DNA of 64,000 nt from Laspinema sp. D2d (GCF_025370755.1 NZ_JAMXFC010000006.1:62001-126000), one strand, 5' to 3'. Positions 37,170-46,793 are shown, numbered from the stretch's first letter. Notes: a model not told the origin generated them from the letters alone. Translations and numbers: made by a program.

Positions 37170-37742
37170 ATGATTGCCAATCCAGACCGGAATTATATGA
37201 GTCCAGAAGAATACTTAGAATGGGAGGAAAACCAACCCCTCAAACATGAATATATGGATGGCGAAGTCGTTGCCATGACTGGGGGAACAATTGCTCATGC
37301 ACTGGTGGCTAGTAATTTATTTTATCAGTTAAAAACTCATTTGAGAGGGGGGTCTTGTCGTCCGTTTATTTTTGATGCCAAAGTTGGTATTTCTGAATCA
37401 GGCCCCTTCCACTATCCCGATGTCATGGTCACCTGTAATGAACAGGATAAACTTGCCAAAAATGTGATTAACTTTCCTTGTTTAATTGCTGAGGTTCTCT
37501 CTCCAGGAACTGAGGCATTTGACCGAGGCCAAAAATTTCAGAACTATCGGCAAATTTCTACCTTACGCGAGTATGTCCTAGTGAGCGCAAACCACAAGAT
37601 GGTTGAATGTTTCCGATTGAATGAAAAAGGGTTATGGGAACTCTCAACTTATGGAGAAGGAGAGGAGATAGAACTGGAAAGTGTGGAATTTCGGTTTCCT
37701 TTAGACTTAATTTATGAAGAGGTTGTTTTCAGCGAGACCTAA
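37170..37742 (+). CDS. Uma2-family endonuclease-like protein, duplicate 2
   Basis: 190 residues, tandem paralogue of the gene 66 bases upstream; start-to-start distance is 639 bases. Residues 1-43 and 76-190 are almost the same, while about 44-75 differ strongly (ALVASNLFYQLKTHL against NEIAVNLTTTLKNHL, and RPFIFDAKVGI against KVLMANAKLGV). The active-site segments HYPDVMV and CLIAEVLSPGTE are kept. The pattern suggests duplication followed by replacement or conversion of one block. Confidence 0.88.
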   Translation: MIANPDRNYMSPEEYLEWEENQPLKHEYMDGEVVAMTGGTIAHALVASNLFYQLKTHLRGGSCRPFIFDAKVGISESGPFHYPDVMVTCNEQDKLAKNVINFPCLIAEVLSPGTEAFDRGQKFQNYRQISTLREYVLVSANHKMVECFRLNEKGLWELSTYGEGEEIELESVEFRFPLDLIYEEVVFSET

Positions 37743-37890
37743 CCAAACCTCACAATTTAAAAACATTGGCTTGGATACAGTATTTATTATAAACCATAAA
37801 ATAAATTGCTATTTATAGTATTATTCTATTCCAGGCTTTTTAACCCCTTAAAATTTCGTTGTTCCGGTCTTGATGATAACGAGGTGACTC

Positions 37891-39540
37891 ATGAAACGCT
37901 TAAAGATGGGGAACATTTGCAGTATCATTTTATCCGGATTCAGTATTCTGGTCACCACTCCCGTTCTTGCTGAAATTGTTAACCTTAACTTGCTTCATCT
38001 CAATGACATCAATGAAATCACTCCTCCTCAGAATGAAAATGGGCGGGGGGGATTGGCAAGAGTGGCGACTTTAAGGCAACAATTACTAAGGGAAAATCCC
38101 CATACTTTTACCCTATTGGCAGGAGATTTATTGAGTCCTTCTGGACTTGGAAATGCTCAAATCGAGGGACAGGCGATCGCAGGTCAGCAAATGATCGCCG
38201 TAATGAATACCCTCGGACTCGACTATGCCACCTTTGGCAATCATGAATTTGACCTCAGAAAAGAACAATTTTATGCTCGTTTGCAAGCGTCTAATTTTCA
38301 GTGGGTTTCTACGAATGTTTCCACTGAATCAGGAGAACCCTTTGAGCAAGTTCCTCGGTCTATCATCTTTGAAATAGCGGGGGAACAAGGTACAGTGGTT
38401 AGAGTTGGATTAATCGGGTTAACCCTGGATTTCAACCAGAGAAATTATGTAACCTATGCTGACCCTATCCAATCGGCAAAAACTCAAATTCAGCAACTTC
38501 AAGGCCAAGTTGATATTTTAGTCGCTCTCACTCATCTTTCCCTAGAACAGGATAAACAATTAGCTGACGCTATCCCAGAAATTGACTTAATTCTCGGGGG
38601 TCATGAACATGAAAATATCCAGGTCTGGCGCGGTGCTAATCTCACCCCAATTTTTAAGGCGGATGCCAATGCTAGAACTGTTTATGTCCACCGTTTAAGC
38701 TATGATACGACTACGCAACAGCTCAATATTGTTTCCGAATTATTTCCTATTACTCAAGCCATTCCTGAAGATTTAACTGTTAGACAAATTATTAATGAAT
38801 GGCTAGAAAAAGGATACCAAGCCTTTCGAGACAATGGATTTAATCCTGATGAAGTGATTGCCACCCTCACGGAATCCTTGGATGGGTTAGATAGTCGCAT
38901 TCGCCATCAACCCACTAACTTAACAAGATTACTCACCCAATTTCTGCTGAATGAAGTAGAGACTGCTGATTTAGCTATTTTGAATAGTGGCGCAATTCGG
39001 ATTGATGATGTGATTGAACCGGGTCCGATTACTCAATATGATATCTTGAGACTTTTGCCCTTTTCCGGTATTGTGAGGGCAGTTGAAATGAAAGGAAGTC
39101 TCTTAGAACAAGTTTTGACCCAAGGAATAGAGAATAAAGGGACTGGCGGTTATTTGCAAACAGCCAATGTTAAGCAAGATATTGATAATAATTGGATGAT
39201 AGCCGATCGCCCTTTAGACCCCAATCAAACTTACACCGTAGTTCTCCCTCAATTTTTAGTGGAAGGCAGAGAACAAAACTTAGAGTTTTTAACCTGTGAA
39301 CACCATGAAATTCGCTGTGGGGAAGAACTCAGAGATATCCGGTTGATTGTAATTGAACAATGGAAAAAACTGTCTTCAGTGACGTTTAATTCTCCGTCAA
39401 GACGATCGCCTTTAGAAACACTAATGGGAACTAGGGGCGATCGCCTGTTGAGAGGTAACCTAGGAGTGAGTTTTTTACCAGTTGATGTAGGGTTGCATCC
39501 CATTCATGACCTTTGGACTTCTGTAGCAACACAATCATGA
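37891..39540 (+). CDS. Secreted metallophosphatase/5'-nucleotidase
   Basis: A 549-residue UshA-like enzyme with a signal peptide (cleavage near VLA, residue 27). The metallophosphatase domain shows HLNDINEI, AGDLLSPS, FGNHEFDLR, VALTHLS and LGGHEHEN; the first motif is the NDxYE variant rather than NDxH. The C-terminal nucleotidase domain has NSGAIRIDD and LLPFSGIVRAVEMKG. It would dephosphorylate nucleotides in the periplasm for phosphate or purine salvage. Its stop TGA overlaps the ATG of hsdR, which is unusual. Confidence 0.9.
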   Translation: MKRLKMGNICSIILSGFSILVTTPVLAEIVNLNLLHLNDINEITPPQNENGRGGLARVATLRQQLLRENPHTFTLLAGDLLSPSGLGNAQIEGQAIAGQQMIAVMNTLGLDYATFGNHEFDLRKEQFYARLQASNFQWVSTNVSTESGEPFEQVPRSIIFEIAGEQGTVVRVGLIGLTLDFNQRNYVTYADPIQSAKTQIQQLQGQVDILVALTHLSLEQDKQLADAIPEIDLILGGHEHENIQVWRGANLTPIFKADANARTVYVHRLSYDTTTQQLNIVSELFPITQAIPEDLTVRQIINEWLEKGYQAFRDNGFNPDEVIATLTESLDGLDSRIRHQPTNLTRLLTQFLLNEVETADLAILNSGAIRIDDVIEPGPITQYDILRLLPFSGIVRAVEMKGSLLEQVLTQGIENKGTGGYLQTANVKQDIDNNWMIADRPLDPNQTYTVVLPQFLVEGREQNLEFLTCEHHEIRCGEELRDIRLIVIEQWKKLSSVTFNSPSRRSPLETLMGTRGDRLLRGNLGVSFLPVDVGLHPIHDLWTSVATQS

Positions 39541-42209
39541 GTAACGAATCTGAATCTATCACCCGACGCGATCGCATTAACAAAAAGCTGAAGGCACTCA
39601 ATCCCCCTTGGCAGATTATCCCCTATCGGGATGGGTTGGATACCCGCCAATTGGGATGCCATGCCGTTGAGGAATATCCGACGGCGAGTGGTCCTGCGGA
39701 TTACGCTTTATTCGTGCAGGGTCGGTTGTTGGGATTCATTGAGGCTAAACGGGTTAGCGTCGGGACTGAGGGGGTTTTAAAGCAAGCAAAGCGGTATTCT
39801 AAAACAACATTTCAGGGGGTGGGGAATTGGCGCGGGTATCGAGTGCCGTTTTTGTTTTCCAGTAATGGAGAATTGATTTATTTTCTCGATGTGCGCCAGG
39901 AAAATAATCTGTCTCGTCAGATTAGCACCTTTCATTCTGCCGATGCCTTGGCGGAGTTATTCAAGCGGGAGGATGAAAGCTGCGATCGCTGGTTTTTGGA
40001 GAATTCTATTGCTGAAAATACCCGGTTGCGTCCCTATCAGGAAAAGGCGATCGCAACAACGGAACAGGCGATCGCCCGAGGGTTGCGCCATTTATTGATT
40101 GCGATGGCAACTGGAACCGGGAAAACTTTTTGCACCGTGTCTCAAATTTATCGGTTGTTGGCATCCAAAAAAGCTCGCCGGATTTTATTTTTAGTCGATC
40201 GCCGTGCTTTGGCGGCCCAAGCTGTCAGAGAATTTGCCTCATTTGATACCCCTCGTGGCAACAAATTTAATAAAGAGTATGAAGTTTACAGCCAGCAATT
40301 TCGGCGAGAAGATTTTGAGGAAGAGGAATCCTTTAAGCCGGAAGTTTTACCGAGTGCTTACTTAACAAATCCGAACGAAACTCATACCTTTGTCTATGTC
40401 TCTACCATTCAACGGATGACTATCAATCTGTTTGGGAAAGGGACAGGTGCAGCTGGGGAAACGGGGGATATGGAAGAGGAAAGCGATGCGGAAAAACTGG
40501 ATATCCCCATTCATGCCTTTGATTTAATTATTGCGGATGAGTGTCATCGGGGATATACCTCTAGCGAGGTGGGTTCTTGGCGGAAAACCATTGACTATTT
40601 TGATGCGATTAAGATTGGCTTGACTGCCACCCCTGCGGCGCATACGGTGTCTCTGTTTCGTGAAGTGGTATATCGATACACGACTCAACAGGCAATCCAA
40701 GATGGCTGGTTAGTGGATTATGAGCGCATCGATATTCATTCCGATGTCCGGTTAAATAACACCTTTCTTCAAGCGGGAGAAATGGTGGGGCGAATTGACC
40801 GAGAAACGGGAGAAGAGGTTTATGATGAACTGGAAGATGAGCGAGAATTTACTACGACTGACATTGAGCAGCAAATCACCATACCCGATAGCAATCGCAA
40901 GATTATTGAGGAGATTGCCAAATATGCCGATCGCCATGAACAAGAAACTGGGCGGTTTCCTCGAATTTTGATATTTGCGGTGAATGATTTAGCCCATATT
41001 TCCCATGCAGACCAAGTAGTGAGAATTTGTAAAGAAGTCTTTGCCCGAGGGGATGACTTCGTGCAGAAAATCACCGGGAAAGTGGATCGACCTTTGCAAT
41101 GTATCCGGGAGTTTCGCAACCGTCCTCAGCCTAAAATTGCCGTTACCGTGGATATGCTCAGTACCGGGGTAGATATTCCGAGTTTAGAGTTTATTGTTTT
41201 TATGCGTCCGGTGAAATCTCGCATTCTTTGGGAGCAAATGTTGGGACGGGGAACTCGCTTATGTGGGGATATTCATAAGACTCATTTCAAAATTTTTGAT
41301 TGTTTTGGTGGGTCATTAATCGAGTATTTTGCCGACGTGAGTCATTTTAAAATCGAGCCACTGCGTCAGCAGACTGTTTCCGTGAAAAAAGTGATGGAAA
41401 ATATCGTTAATAATTGCGATCGCCCCTATTATCTCAAAGCCTTTACCAAACGGCTGCATCGCATCCATCGCGGCATGAGTGAAGAGGCGAGACAGATGTT
41501 TGCTGACTATATCCCGGATGGGGATATTGGGGGATTCGCCCGCAGTCTGCCGGAACGGATGGAAACCGACTTTGCCAATACCCTGAACTTGCTGCAAAAC
41601 CCAGGGTTTCAGGATGTTTTGGAGAATTACCCGAAAGCCAAACAGACCTTTTTAGTGGGGTATGAGGTTGAGGATCAAGTCTCCTCTCAAGTGGTGATTC
41701 AAGGCAAAAAACCTGAAGACTATCTGGATAGCTTTTCTCGGTTCGTCCAGGAGAATAGTTCCCAAATCGAGGCGATACGGATTTTGCAGGAACGTCCCCA
41801 GGGTTGGAATACCCAGGTCCTGGAGGAACTGCGGCAGGTTTTGCAGAAAAATCAGTTTCCTGAAGCGCAACTTCAACGCGCACACCAATTGGTGCATAAT
41901 AAAGCCTTGGCGGATATCATCTCAATGGTGAAACACGCCAACCGCCCAGAGGAACCGATTTACACCGCACAGGAACGGGTAAACCGGGCATTAGCGCGGG
42001 TAATGGCAAGTAAGGATTTTAATCCGGAACAGTTGCAGTGGTTGGGTTACATCGGCGAATGTCTCGTGCAAAACTTGACAGTTGAGATAGATGATTTTGA
42101 AGAAGTCCCGATTTTCGCGCGTTCGGGCGGATTGAGGAAGGCCCTAAAGGTGTTTCCGGGACAGTTAGAGGCGTTAATTGCCGAAATTAATCGGGAAATT
42201 GCCGTTTAG
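39537..42209 (+). CDS. hsdR: Type I restriction enzyme R subunit
   Basis: 890 residues. An N-terminal PD-(D/E)XK-like nuclease domain (PADYALFVQGRLLGFIEAKR) precedes the SF2 translocase: Walker A MATGTGKTF near residue 189, ADECHRG near 333, GLTATP, and motif VI-like QMLGRGTRLC. The C-terminal helical part should bind the M/S complex. It moves DNA past the enzyme and cuts at a distance when host methylation is absent. The ATG overlaps the preceding nucleotidase stop. A TTG start at 39513 would extend it by eight unlikely residues. Confidence 0.95.
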   Translation: MSNESESITRRDRINKKLKALNPPWQIIPYRDGLDTRQLGCHAVEEYPTASGPADYALFVQGRLLGFIEAKRVSVGTEGVLKQAKRYSKTTFQGVGNWRGYRVPFLFSSNGELIYFLDVRQENNLSRQISTFHSADALAELFKREDESCDRWFLENSIAENTRLRPYQEKAIATTEQAIARGLRHLLIAMATGTGKTFCTVSQIYRLLASKKARRILFLVDRRALAAQAVREFASFDTPRGNKFNKEYEVYSQQFRREDFEEEESFKPEVLPSAYLTNPNETHTFVYVSTIQRMTINLFGKGTGAAGETGDMEEESDAEKLDIPIHAFDLIIADECHRGYTSSEVGSWRKTIDYFDAIKIGLTATPAAHTVSLFREVVYRYTTQQAIQDGWLVDYERIDIHSDVRLNNTFLQAGEMVGRIDRETGEEVYDELEDEREFTTTDIEQQITIPDSNRKIIEEIAKYADRHEQETGRFPRILIFAVNDLAHISHADQVVRICKEVFARGDDFVQKITGKVDRPLQCIREFRNRPQPKIAVTVDMLSTGVDIPSLEFIVFMRPVKSRILWEQMLGRGTRLCGDIHKTHFKIFDCFGGSLIEYFADVSHFKIEPLRQQTVSVKKVMENIVNNCDRPYYLKAFTKRLHRIHRGMSEEARQMFADYIPDGDIGGFARSLPERMETDFANTLNLLQNPGFQDVLENYPKAKQTFLVGYEVEDQVSSQVVIQGKKPEDYLDSFSRFVQENSSQIEAIRILQERPQGWNTQVLEELRQVLQKNQFPEAQLQRAHQLVHNKALADIISMVKHANRPEEPIYTAQERVNRALARVMASKDFNPEQLQWLGYIGECLVQNLTVEIDDFEEVPIFARSGGLRKALKVFPGQLEALIAEINREIAV

Positions 42210-42250
42210 AACCCCTTTCCCCGCGTTGTCAGCCAAGTGGATATTTAAGA

Positions 42251-43660
42251 ATGGATGTCGTAAATAAACTCTGGGGATTTTGCAATACCCTACGCCATGA
42301 TGGGATCGACTATGGCGACTATATCGAACAATTAACCTATCTGCTGTTTCTGAAAATGGCGGATGAGAAAGGGATTGCGATTCCCCAGGGGTGTGAGTGG
42401 GACAATCTCAAGTCCTATTCCGGGACGGATTTGGCTGACTATTACTTGGATATCCTGCGGCAATTGCGGGAGGAACGGGGATTGCTGGGAGATATTTTCG
42501 CCCAGGCGATGCCTCGGTTTAACAATCCGGTAAACCTCAAGCGCCTGATTGCCATGATTGATGAGGAAGAGTGGACCTCCCTTGATGTGGATGTGAAGGC
42601 GCAGGCGTTTGAGGGATTACTGGAAAAGGCGGCAAGTGAAGGGAAAAAGGGCGCGGGACAGTATTTCACCCCTCGGGTACTGATTCAATCCATCGTCCGG
42701 TTAATGAAACCAGACCCTCGGGTGAGTCCCCATTTCAAGATTTGTGACCCTGCCTGTGGCACCGGGGGTTTTTTGGTAGCGGCATATCAGTGGTTGATGG
42801 AACAGACGGGGGGTGTTTTTGACCGCAAGGACCTGAAGCGCATCAAATCTCAAACCTATTACGGCCAAGATTTGGTCCCTCGTCCCCGACGTTTGGCCCT
42901 GATGAATCTATTTTTACAGGGGTTAGAACCGACAATTTATCTCGGGGATGCGATTTATGAGAGCGATCGCGCCGAGCGGTATGATTGCATTTTGACCAAT
43001 CCCCCTTTTGGCACGAAAGGGGCCAATCAAGTGCCGGGACGGGATGACTTTACCATTGAGACGAGTAACAAACAGTTAAATTTTATCCAGCACGTTTTGA
43101 CGACCCTCAAACCCGGGGGACGCGCCGCGATGGTGTTGCCAGATAATTGCTTGTTTGAGGATAAGGCGGGGGAAGTCTTTAAAATTGTGATGCAGGATTG
43201 CAACGTGCATACGGTGTTACGCTTGCCTCGCGGAACCTTTACGCCTTATTCTCAAGGGGTAAAAGCGAATGTGGTCTTTTTCCAGAAGGGATTACCGACT
43301 CAGGCAGTGTGGATTTTTGATGCTCGTTCCAATGTACCGGGGGTGACAAAGAAAGAGCGCCCTTTGACATTTCAGCATTTTGCTGAATTCGAGCGCTGTT
43401 ATGGGGATGACCCGGATGGGAATGGCAAGCGGGAAGATTTGGGACTGGAGGGGCGCTTTCGTCGGTTTTCCCTGGCGGAAGTCAAGGAACGGGATTACAA
43501 ACTGGATTTGACTTGGCTCAAGGATGAAAGTTTAGAGGATCCGAACAATTTGCCAGAACCGCAAGACTTGGCAAGTGAGGCTATTACAGAGTTAGAAGCA
43601 GTGGTAGATGATTTAAAAGATATTTTAGCCTTGATGGAATTGGATGGAGATGAATTGTGA
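42251..43660 (+). CDS. hsdM: Type I DNA methyltransferase M subunit
   Basis: 469 residues. The N-terminal helical bundle (DYIEQLTYLLFLKMADEKG) is the HsdM_N domain; motif I is DPACGTGGFLVAAYQ near residue 166 and the N6-adenine catalytic NPPFGTKGA near 250. A C-terminal Leu/Glu-rich coiled tail (AITELEAVVDDLKDILALMELDGDEL) mates with HsdS. Spacing to hsdR is 41 bases. A fragment of this gene is repeated at 44.07-44.21 kb just before hsdS. Confidence 0.96.
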   Translation: MDVVNKLWGFCNTLRHDGIDYGDYIEQLTYLLFLKMADEKGIAIPQGCEWDNLKSYSGTDLADYYLDILRQLREERGLLGDIFAQAMPRFNNPVNLKRLIAMIDEEEWTSLDVDVKAQAFEGLLEKAASEGKKGAGQYFTPRVLIQSIVRLMKPDPRVSPHFKICDPACGTGGFLVAAYQWLMEQTGGVFDRKDLKRIKSQTYYGQDLVPRPRRLALMNLFLQGLEPTIYLGDAIYESDRAERYDCILTNPPFGTKGANQVPGRDDFTIETSNKQLNFIQHVLTTLKPGGRAAMVLPDNCLFEDKAGEVFKIVMQDCNVHTVLRLPRGTFTPYSQGVKANVVFFQKGLPTQAVWIFDARSNVPGVTKKERPLTFQHFAEFERCYGDDPDGNGKREDLGLEGRFRRFSLAEVKERDYKLDLTWLKDESLEDPNNLPEPQDLASEAITELEAVVDDLKDILALMELDGDEL

Positions 43661-43755
43661 TAAACCTTTGATGAGGATGGATAAATCCAACCCGTTAGAT
43701 AAAATCGCTCTATAATTTTTTTCAAATTCTATAAATTAAACAGGAAAAATATAGG

Positions 43756-44010
43756 ATGGAAATTCTAAAACTCAAAATCCGGGCTGATGGTGAAGGCAAA
43801 GTAATTTTACAAGTCCCTCAAGATTTAGCAAATCAAGAGTTAGAAATAGCTGTTATTTATCAACCCGCTTTTCCAACCCCCGTAACTCAAACCCCAGAGG
43901 AATTAGGCTGGCCTCCGGGTTTTTTTGAACAGACCGCAGGCTGTTTAGCAGAGGAGCCGTTGGTCAGATATGACCAAGGGGAATATGAGTTTAGGGAGGA
44001 AATTGATTGA
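43756..44010 (+). CDS. VapB-like antitoxin inserted between hsdM and hsdS
   Basis: An 84-residue protein: MEILKLKIRADGEGKVILQVPQDLANQELEIAVIYQP forms a small beta-rich DNA-binding start, and the C-terminal RYDQGEYEFREEID is the acidic toxin-binding tail seen in cyanobacterial VapB-like antitoxins. The following toxin frame begins inside its stop codon region but is cut short. Probably a passenger toxin-antitoxin unit that has lost its toxin. Confidence 0.75.
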   Translation: MEILKLKIRADGEGKVILQVPQDLANQELEIAVIYQPAFPTPVTQTPEELGWPPGFFEQTAGCLAEEPLVRYDQGEYEFREEID

Positions 44011-44099
44011 TTTATTTACTGGATACAAATGTTTGTATTCTCTACCTAAATCGGCGCAATCCTGTTTTCCAGAAGGGTTTACCGACTGGGGTGATGTAG
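44007..44099 (+). pseudogene. VapC toxin fragment joined to hsdM debris
   Basis: A TTG-initiated frame overlapping the antitoxin stop reads IYLLDTNVCILYLNRRNPV, the exact start of a PIN-domain toxin including its first catalytic Asp. After about 20 residues the sequence switches: TTTTCCAGAAGGG(A/T)TTACCGACT at 44065-44087 is shared with hsdM at 43278-43300. The frame ends at TAG 44097-44099. The toxin is dead. Confidence 0.85.
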
Positions 44100-44212
44100 T
44101 CACTTCTCTGAAATCGCAAGACTTAACAAGTAAGGCGATCGCTGAGTTAGAAGCAGTGGGGGAGGATTTAAAGGATATTTTAGATTGGATGAAGTTGGAC
44201 GGAGATGAGTAA
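44065..44212 (+). pseudogene. Rearranged hsdM 3'-end remnant
   Basis: Two pieces of hsdM are juxtaposed here: the FQKGLPT segment (44065-44087, matching 43278-43300) and, after a short unrelated stretch, the C-terminal tail LTSKAIAELEAVGEDLKDILDWMKLDGDE (about 44116-44212, matching about 43565-43655). Some 250 bases of hsdM between them are missing. The remnant's TAA overlaps the hsdS ATG (ATGAGTAA), which looks like the original hsdM-hsdS junction. Confidence 0.85.
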
Positions 44213-45695
44213 TTCATTTATTACTTTCAATAGCAAAGAATTACCGTCAGGATGGCTTAAAGTTAAGCTTCCTACGATTGCCGATATTATTATGGGTCAA
44301 TCACCACCATCATCTACTTACAATGAATTTTGTGATGGTTTACCTTTTTTTCAAGGTAAAACAGAATTTGGCAAACTTTATCCTTCTGTAGTAAAATATT
44401 GCACGCAACCTAAAAAAATTGCTGAAACTGGAGATATACTCATTTCGGTTCGTGCGCCTGTTGGCCCAACTAATCTTTGCCAAGACAAAGCAGCGATTGG
44501 AAGAGGTTTAGCCGCTATTCGGCCTCTTACAGTTATTTCAACATTCTATTTATTGTTTTACCTAAGAAGTATAGAAGAATCGCTGTCTGAACAGGGAACA
44601 GGTTCAACTTTTACTGCTATCAGTAAATCCCATTTGAACAACTTAGATATAATCATTGCCCCCCTCAAAGAACAACGGCGCATGGTTGCCAAACTGGAAA
44701 AGCTACTAGGAAAAGTGGACACCTGCAAACAGCGACTAGAGAAAATCCCCACCATCCTGACTCGCTTTCGTCAATCGGTCTTAGCTGCGGCTTGTTCCGG
44801 TCGCCTCACCGCAGATTGGCGCGAACAAAATGAGAGTAACGATTTTGAAGAAGACGTTCCTTGGCACTGGAAAAAAGTAAACTTAGATGATGTAGTAGCC
44901 TCTTTACACCAAGGGTGGAGTCCTAAATGTGAACTTCATCCCTCTCCTTCCGAAGAGATTTGGGGCGTAATTAAAACAACGGCTGTTCAACCACTCGTTT
45001 TTGTAGACCAAGAAAATAAACAACTACCCGACTATTTAGAACCTCGACCCGAATTAGAAATTAGAGAAAATGATATCCTAATTACACGCGCTGGCCCTAG
45101 AGTTAGAGCGGGAGTTTCCTGTTTGGTATCTTCAACCCGTTCAAGGTTAATAATTTGTGATAAAGTATATAGACTGCGAGTTAAAAAAAATAAGATATCT
45201 GCGGCTTATTTAGTTTATTTTTTAAATTCTCCATCTACAATTTATATAATTGATGAATTAAAAACGGGAATATCTGACAGTGGTGTTAATTTAACTCAAA
45301 AAAAATTCTTAGCTCTTACATTATGGATACCCCACCTCGCTGAACAACAAGAAATAGTGCGGCGCGTGGAAGCGCTATTCCAAAAAGCCGATCGCATCCA
45401 ACAACGCTACGAAAAAGCTAAAGCGCATATTGACCAACTGACCCAATCCATTCTCGCCAAAGCTTTTCGGGGTGAACTCGTCCCCCAAGACCCCAACGAC
45501 GAACCCGCCTCCGTACTCCTCGATCGCATCCGCGAGGAACGCGCCAACCAACCCCAAGCCAAAACCGCTAAAAAATCCACTGAGAAAACCCCCAAAGCAA
45601 CAGGAAAGCGGGGACGGAAGAAAGCACAACCGCCAGAACCCCCCGAATCGGACAACGCAGAACCGATTCAGTTAAAGCTACCGGGAATCGAGTAG
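44205..45695 (+). CDS. hsdS: Type I restriction specificity subunit
   Basis: 496 residues with two target-recognition domains. TRD1 covers about 12-165 (LPSGWLKVKLPTIADIIMGQSPPSSTYN to IIIAPLKEQRRMV), followed by a conserved helix (LEKLLGKVDTCKQRLEKIP, FRQSVLAAACSGRLT). TRD2 covers about 220-385 (VNLDDVVASLHQGWSPKC to LWIPHLAEQQEIV), followed by the second helix (VEALFQKADRIQQRYEKAK). The C-terminal tail is Lys/Pro-rich. The two halves differ, as expected for a bipartite target. It should set methylation and cutting specificity with HsdM and HsdR; translation now seems coupled to the hsdM remnant. Confidence 0.95.
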   Translation: MSNSFITFNSKELPSGWLKVKLPTIADIIMGQSPPSSTYNEFCDGLPFFQGKTEFGKLYPSVVKYCTQPKKIAETGDILISVRAPVGPTNLCQDKAAIGRGLAAIRPLTVISTFYLLFYLRSIEESLSEQGTGSTFTAISKSHLNNLDIIIAPLKEQRRMVAKLEKLLGKVDTCKQRLEKIPTILTRFRQSVLAAACSGRLTADWREQNESNDFEEDVPWHWKKVNLDDVVASLHQGWSPKCELHPSPSEEIWGVIKTTAVQPLVFVDQENKQLPDYLEPRPELEIRENDILITRAGPRVRAGVSCLVSSTRSRLIICDKVYRLRVKKNKISAAYLVYFLNSPSTIYIIDELKTGISDSGVNLTQKKFLALTLWIPHLAEQQEIVRRVEALFQKADRIQQRYEKAKAHIDQLTQSILAKAFRGELVPQDPNDEPASVLLDRIREERANQPQAKTAKKSTEKTPKATGKRGRKKAQPPEPPESDNAEPIQLKLPGIE

Positions 45696-45769
45696 GGTGG
45701 GGATTTTCCACGCTCAACCGCTTAAAATACTAATTGGGTGAATGATTCGTTTTTATTGGAGATTCCTTC

Positions 45770-46681
45770 ATGCCTAGAATTACTATTGCAGTCCCAGACG
45801 AACGTTCGGGACCAGCGAGACCCCTCAGCAATATTCAGCCGACCTATAGAACCCAGTCTAGCGATACTAATATCAATGCCGAACTCCATCAGTTTAAGTT
45901 GTGGCGATCGCTGCCTTTATGGAAAAAAGCGGAGATAGTCAGCGGTTGGACAAAAGGAGTTTGGGAAATGTCTCTCATGGCGATTCAAAACCGCTATCCT
46001 CAAGCGAGTCTATTAGAAATTCGTCATCAATTCGCACTTCGCACCCTAGATGATGAAACCGCTTTAAACGTTATTCGCCAAAACTTAAATCAACCCGTTA
46101 TGATTACTGACCCAATTTCTCTGGTACTTGTGGTAACCGCAATTCTGGACGAACTGGGTATCCCTTACCTCATCAGGGGTTCCGTTGCCAGCAGTTTATT
46201 AGGAGAACCTCGCAGCACTCAAGATATCGATTTGGTGGCCGACTTAACCTTACCCCAAGTTAAACCCTTAGTAGCCGCATTGCAACCTAGATTTTATGTG
46301 GACGAAGAAACCGTCAAATCGGCAGTCTGCTATCAAAGCTCATTTAATATTATCGACAATGAATCGATTGTTAAATTTGACATTTTTATTTTAAAAAATA
46401 ACCCTTTTAGCCAATCTGAATTTGAACGGCGTCAAGTGCAAATCGTTCGCACCAACCCAGAACAAACCGTAGTTTTACCGACTCCTGAAGATATTATTTT
46501 ACAAAAGTTACTGTGGTATAGAGATACCAATTTTAGCTCAGAAAAACAGTGGAGAGATATTTTAGGGGTGATGAAGTTACAAGGTGCTACCCTTGATTTT
46601 GAGTATCTGCGATATTGGGGAGAACAACTCAAGTTAGTAGAAAATCTTGACCGAGCTTTAGGCGAATCAGGATTATTATAA
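45770..46681 (+). CDS. Chimeric nucleotidyltransferase-fold protein
   Basis: 303 residues. The middle has a nucleotidyltransferase core: LGIPYLIRGSVASSLLGEPRSTQDIDLVADL (GS, then DxD), FDIFIL as third Asp strand and a helical end (PEDIILQKLLWYRD). This matches AbiEii/MNT-like families. The first 15 residues (MPRITIAVPDERSGP) do not belong to that fold; they copy the start of the 116-residue gene one kilobase downstream. A basic segment (LWRSLPLWKKAEIVSGW) links them. Toxin or tRNA-modifying activity is possible but no antitoxin partner is adjacent. Confidence 0.7.
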   Translation: MPRITIAVPDERSGPARPLSNIQPTYRTQSSDTNINAELHQFKLWRSLPLWKKAEIVSGWTKGVWEMSLMAIQNRYPQASLLEIRHQFALRTLDDETALNVIRQNLNQPVMITDPISLVLVVTAILDELGIPYLIRGSVASSLLGEPRSTQDIDLVADLTLPQVKPLVAALQPRFYVDEETVKSAVCYQSSFNIIDNESIVKFDIFILKNNPFSQSEFERRQVQIVRTNPEQTVVLPTPEDIILQKLLWYRDTNFSSEKQWRDILGVMKLQGATLDFEYLRYWGEQLKLVENLDRALGESGLL

Positions 46682-46793
46682 GCGAGCGATCGCAAACTCT
46701 AGGACTGGTAAAGCAGATTTTTAGAAAGGCGATCGCAGGTTCTCCACTCCCAAATTGCTATAATCAAGTAACTATTTTCTTAGAGGTTCTCCA

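Noticed and set aside
41443-41883. 146-residue minus-strand frame inside hsdR
   Set aside because: Antisense shadow of the hsdR coding sequence with no ribosome site.
43970-44212. 80-residue gene between vapB and hsdS
   Set aside because: The frame is the hsdM C-terminal remnant preceded by out-of-frame vapB/vapC sequence, not a gene of its own.
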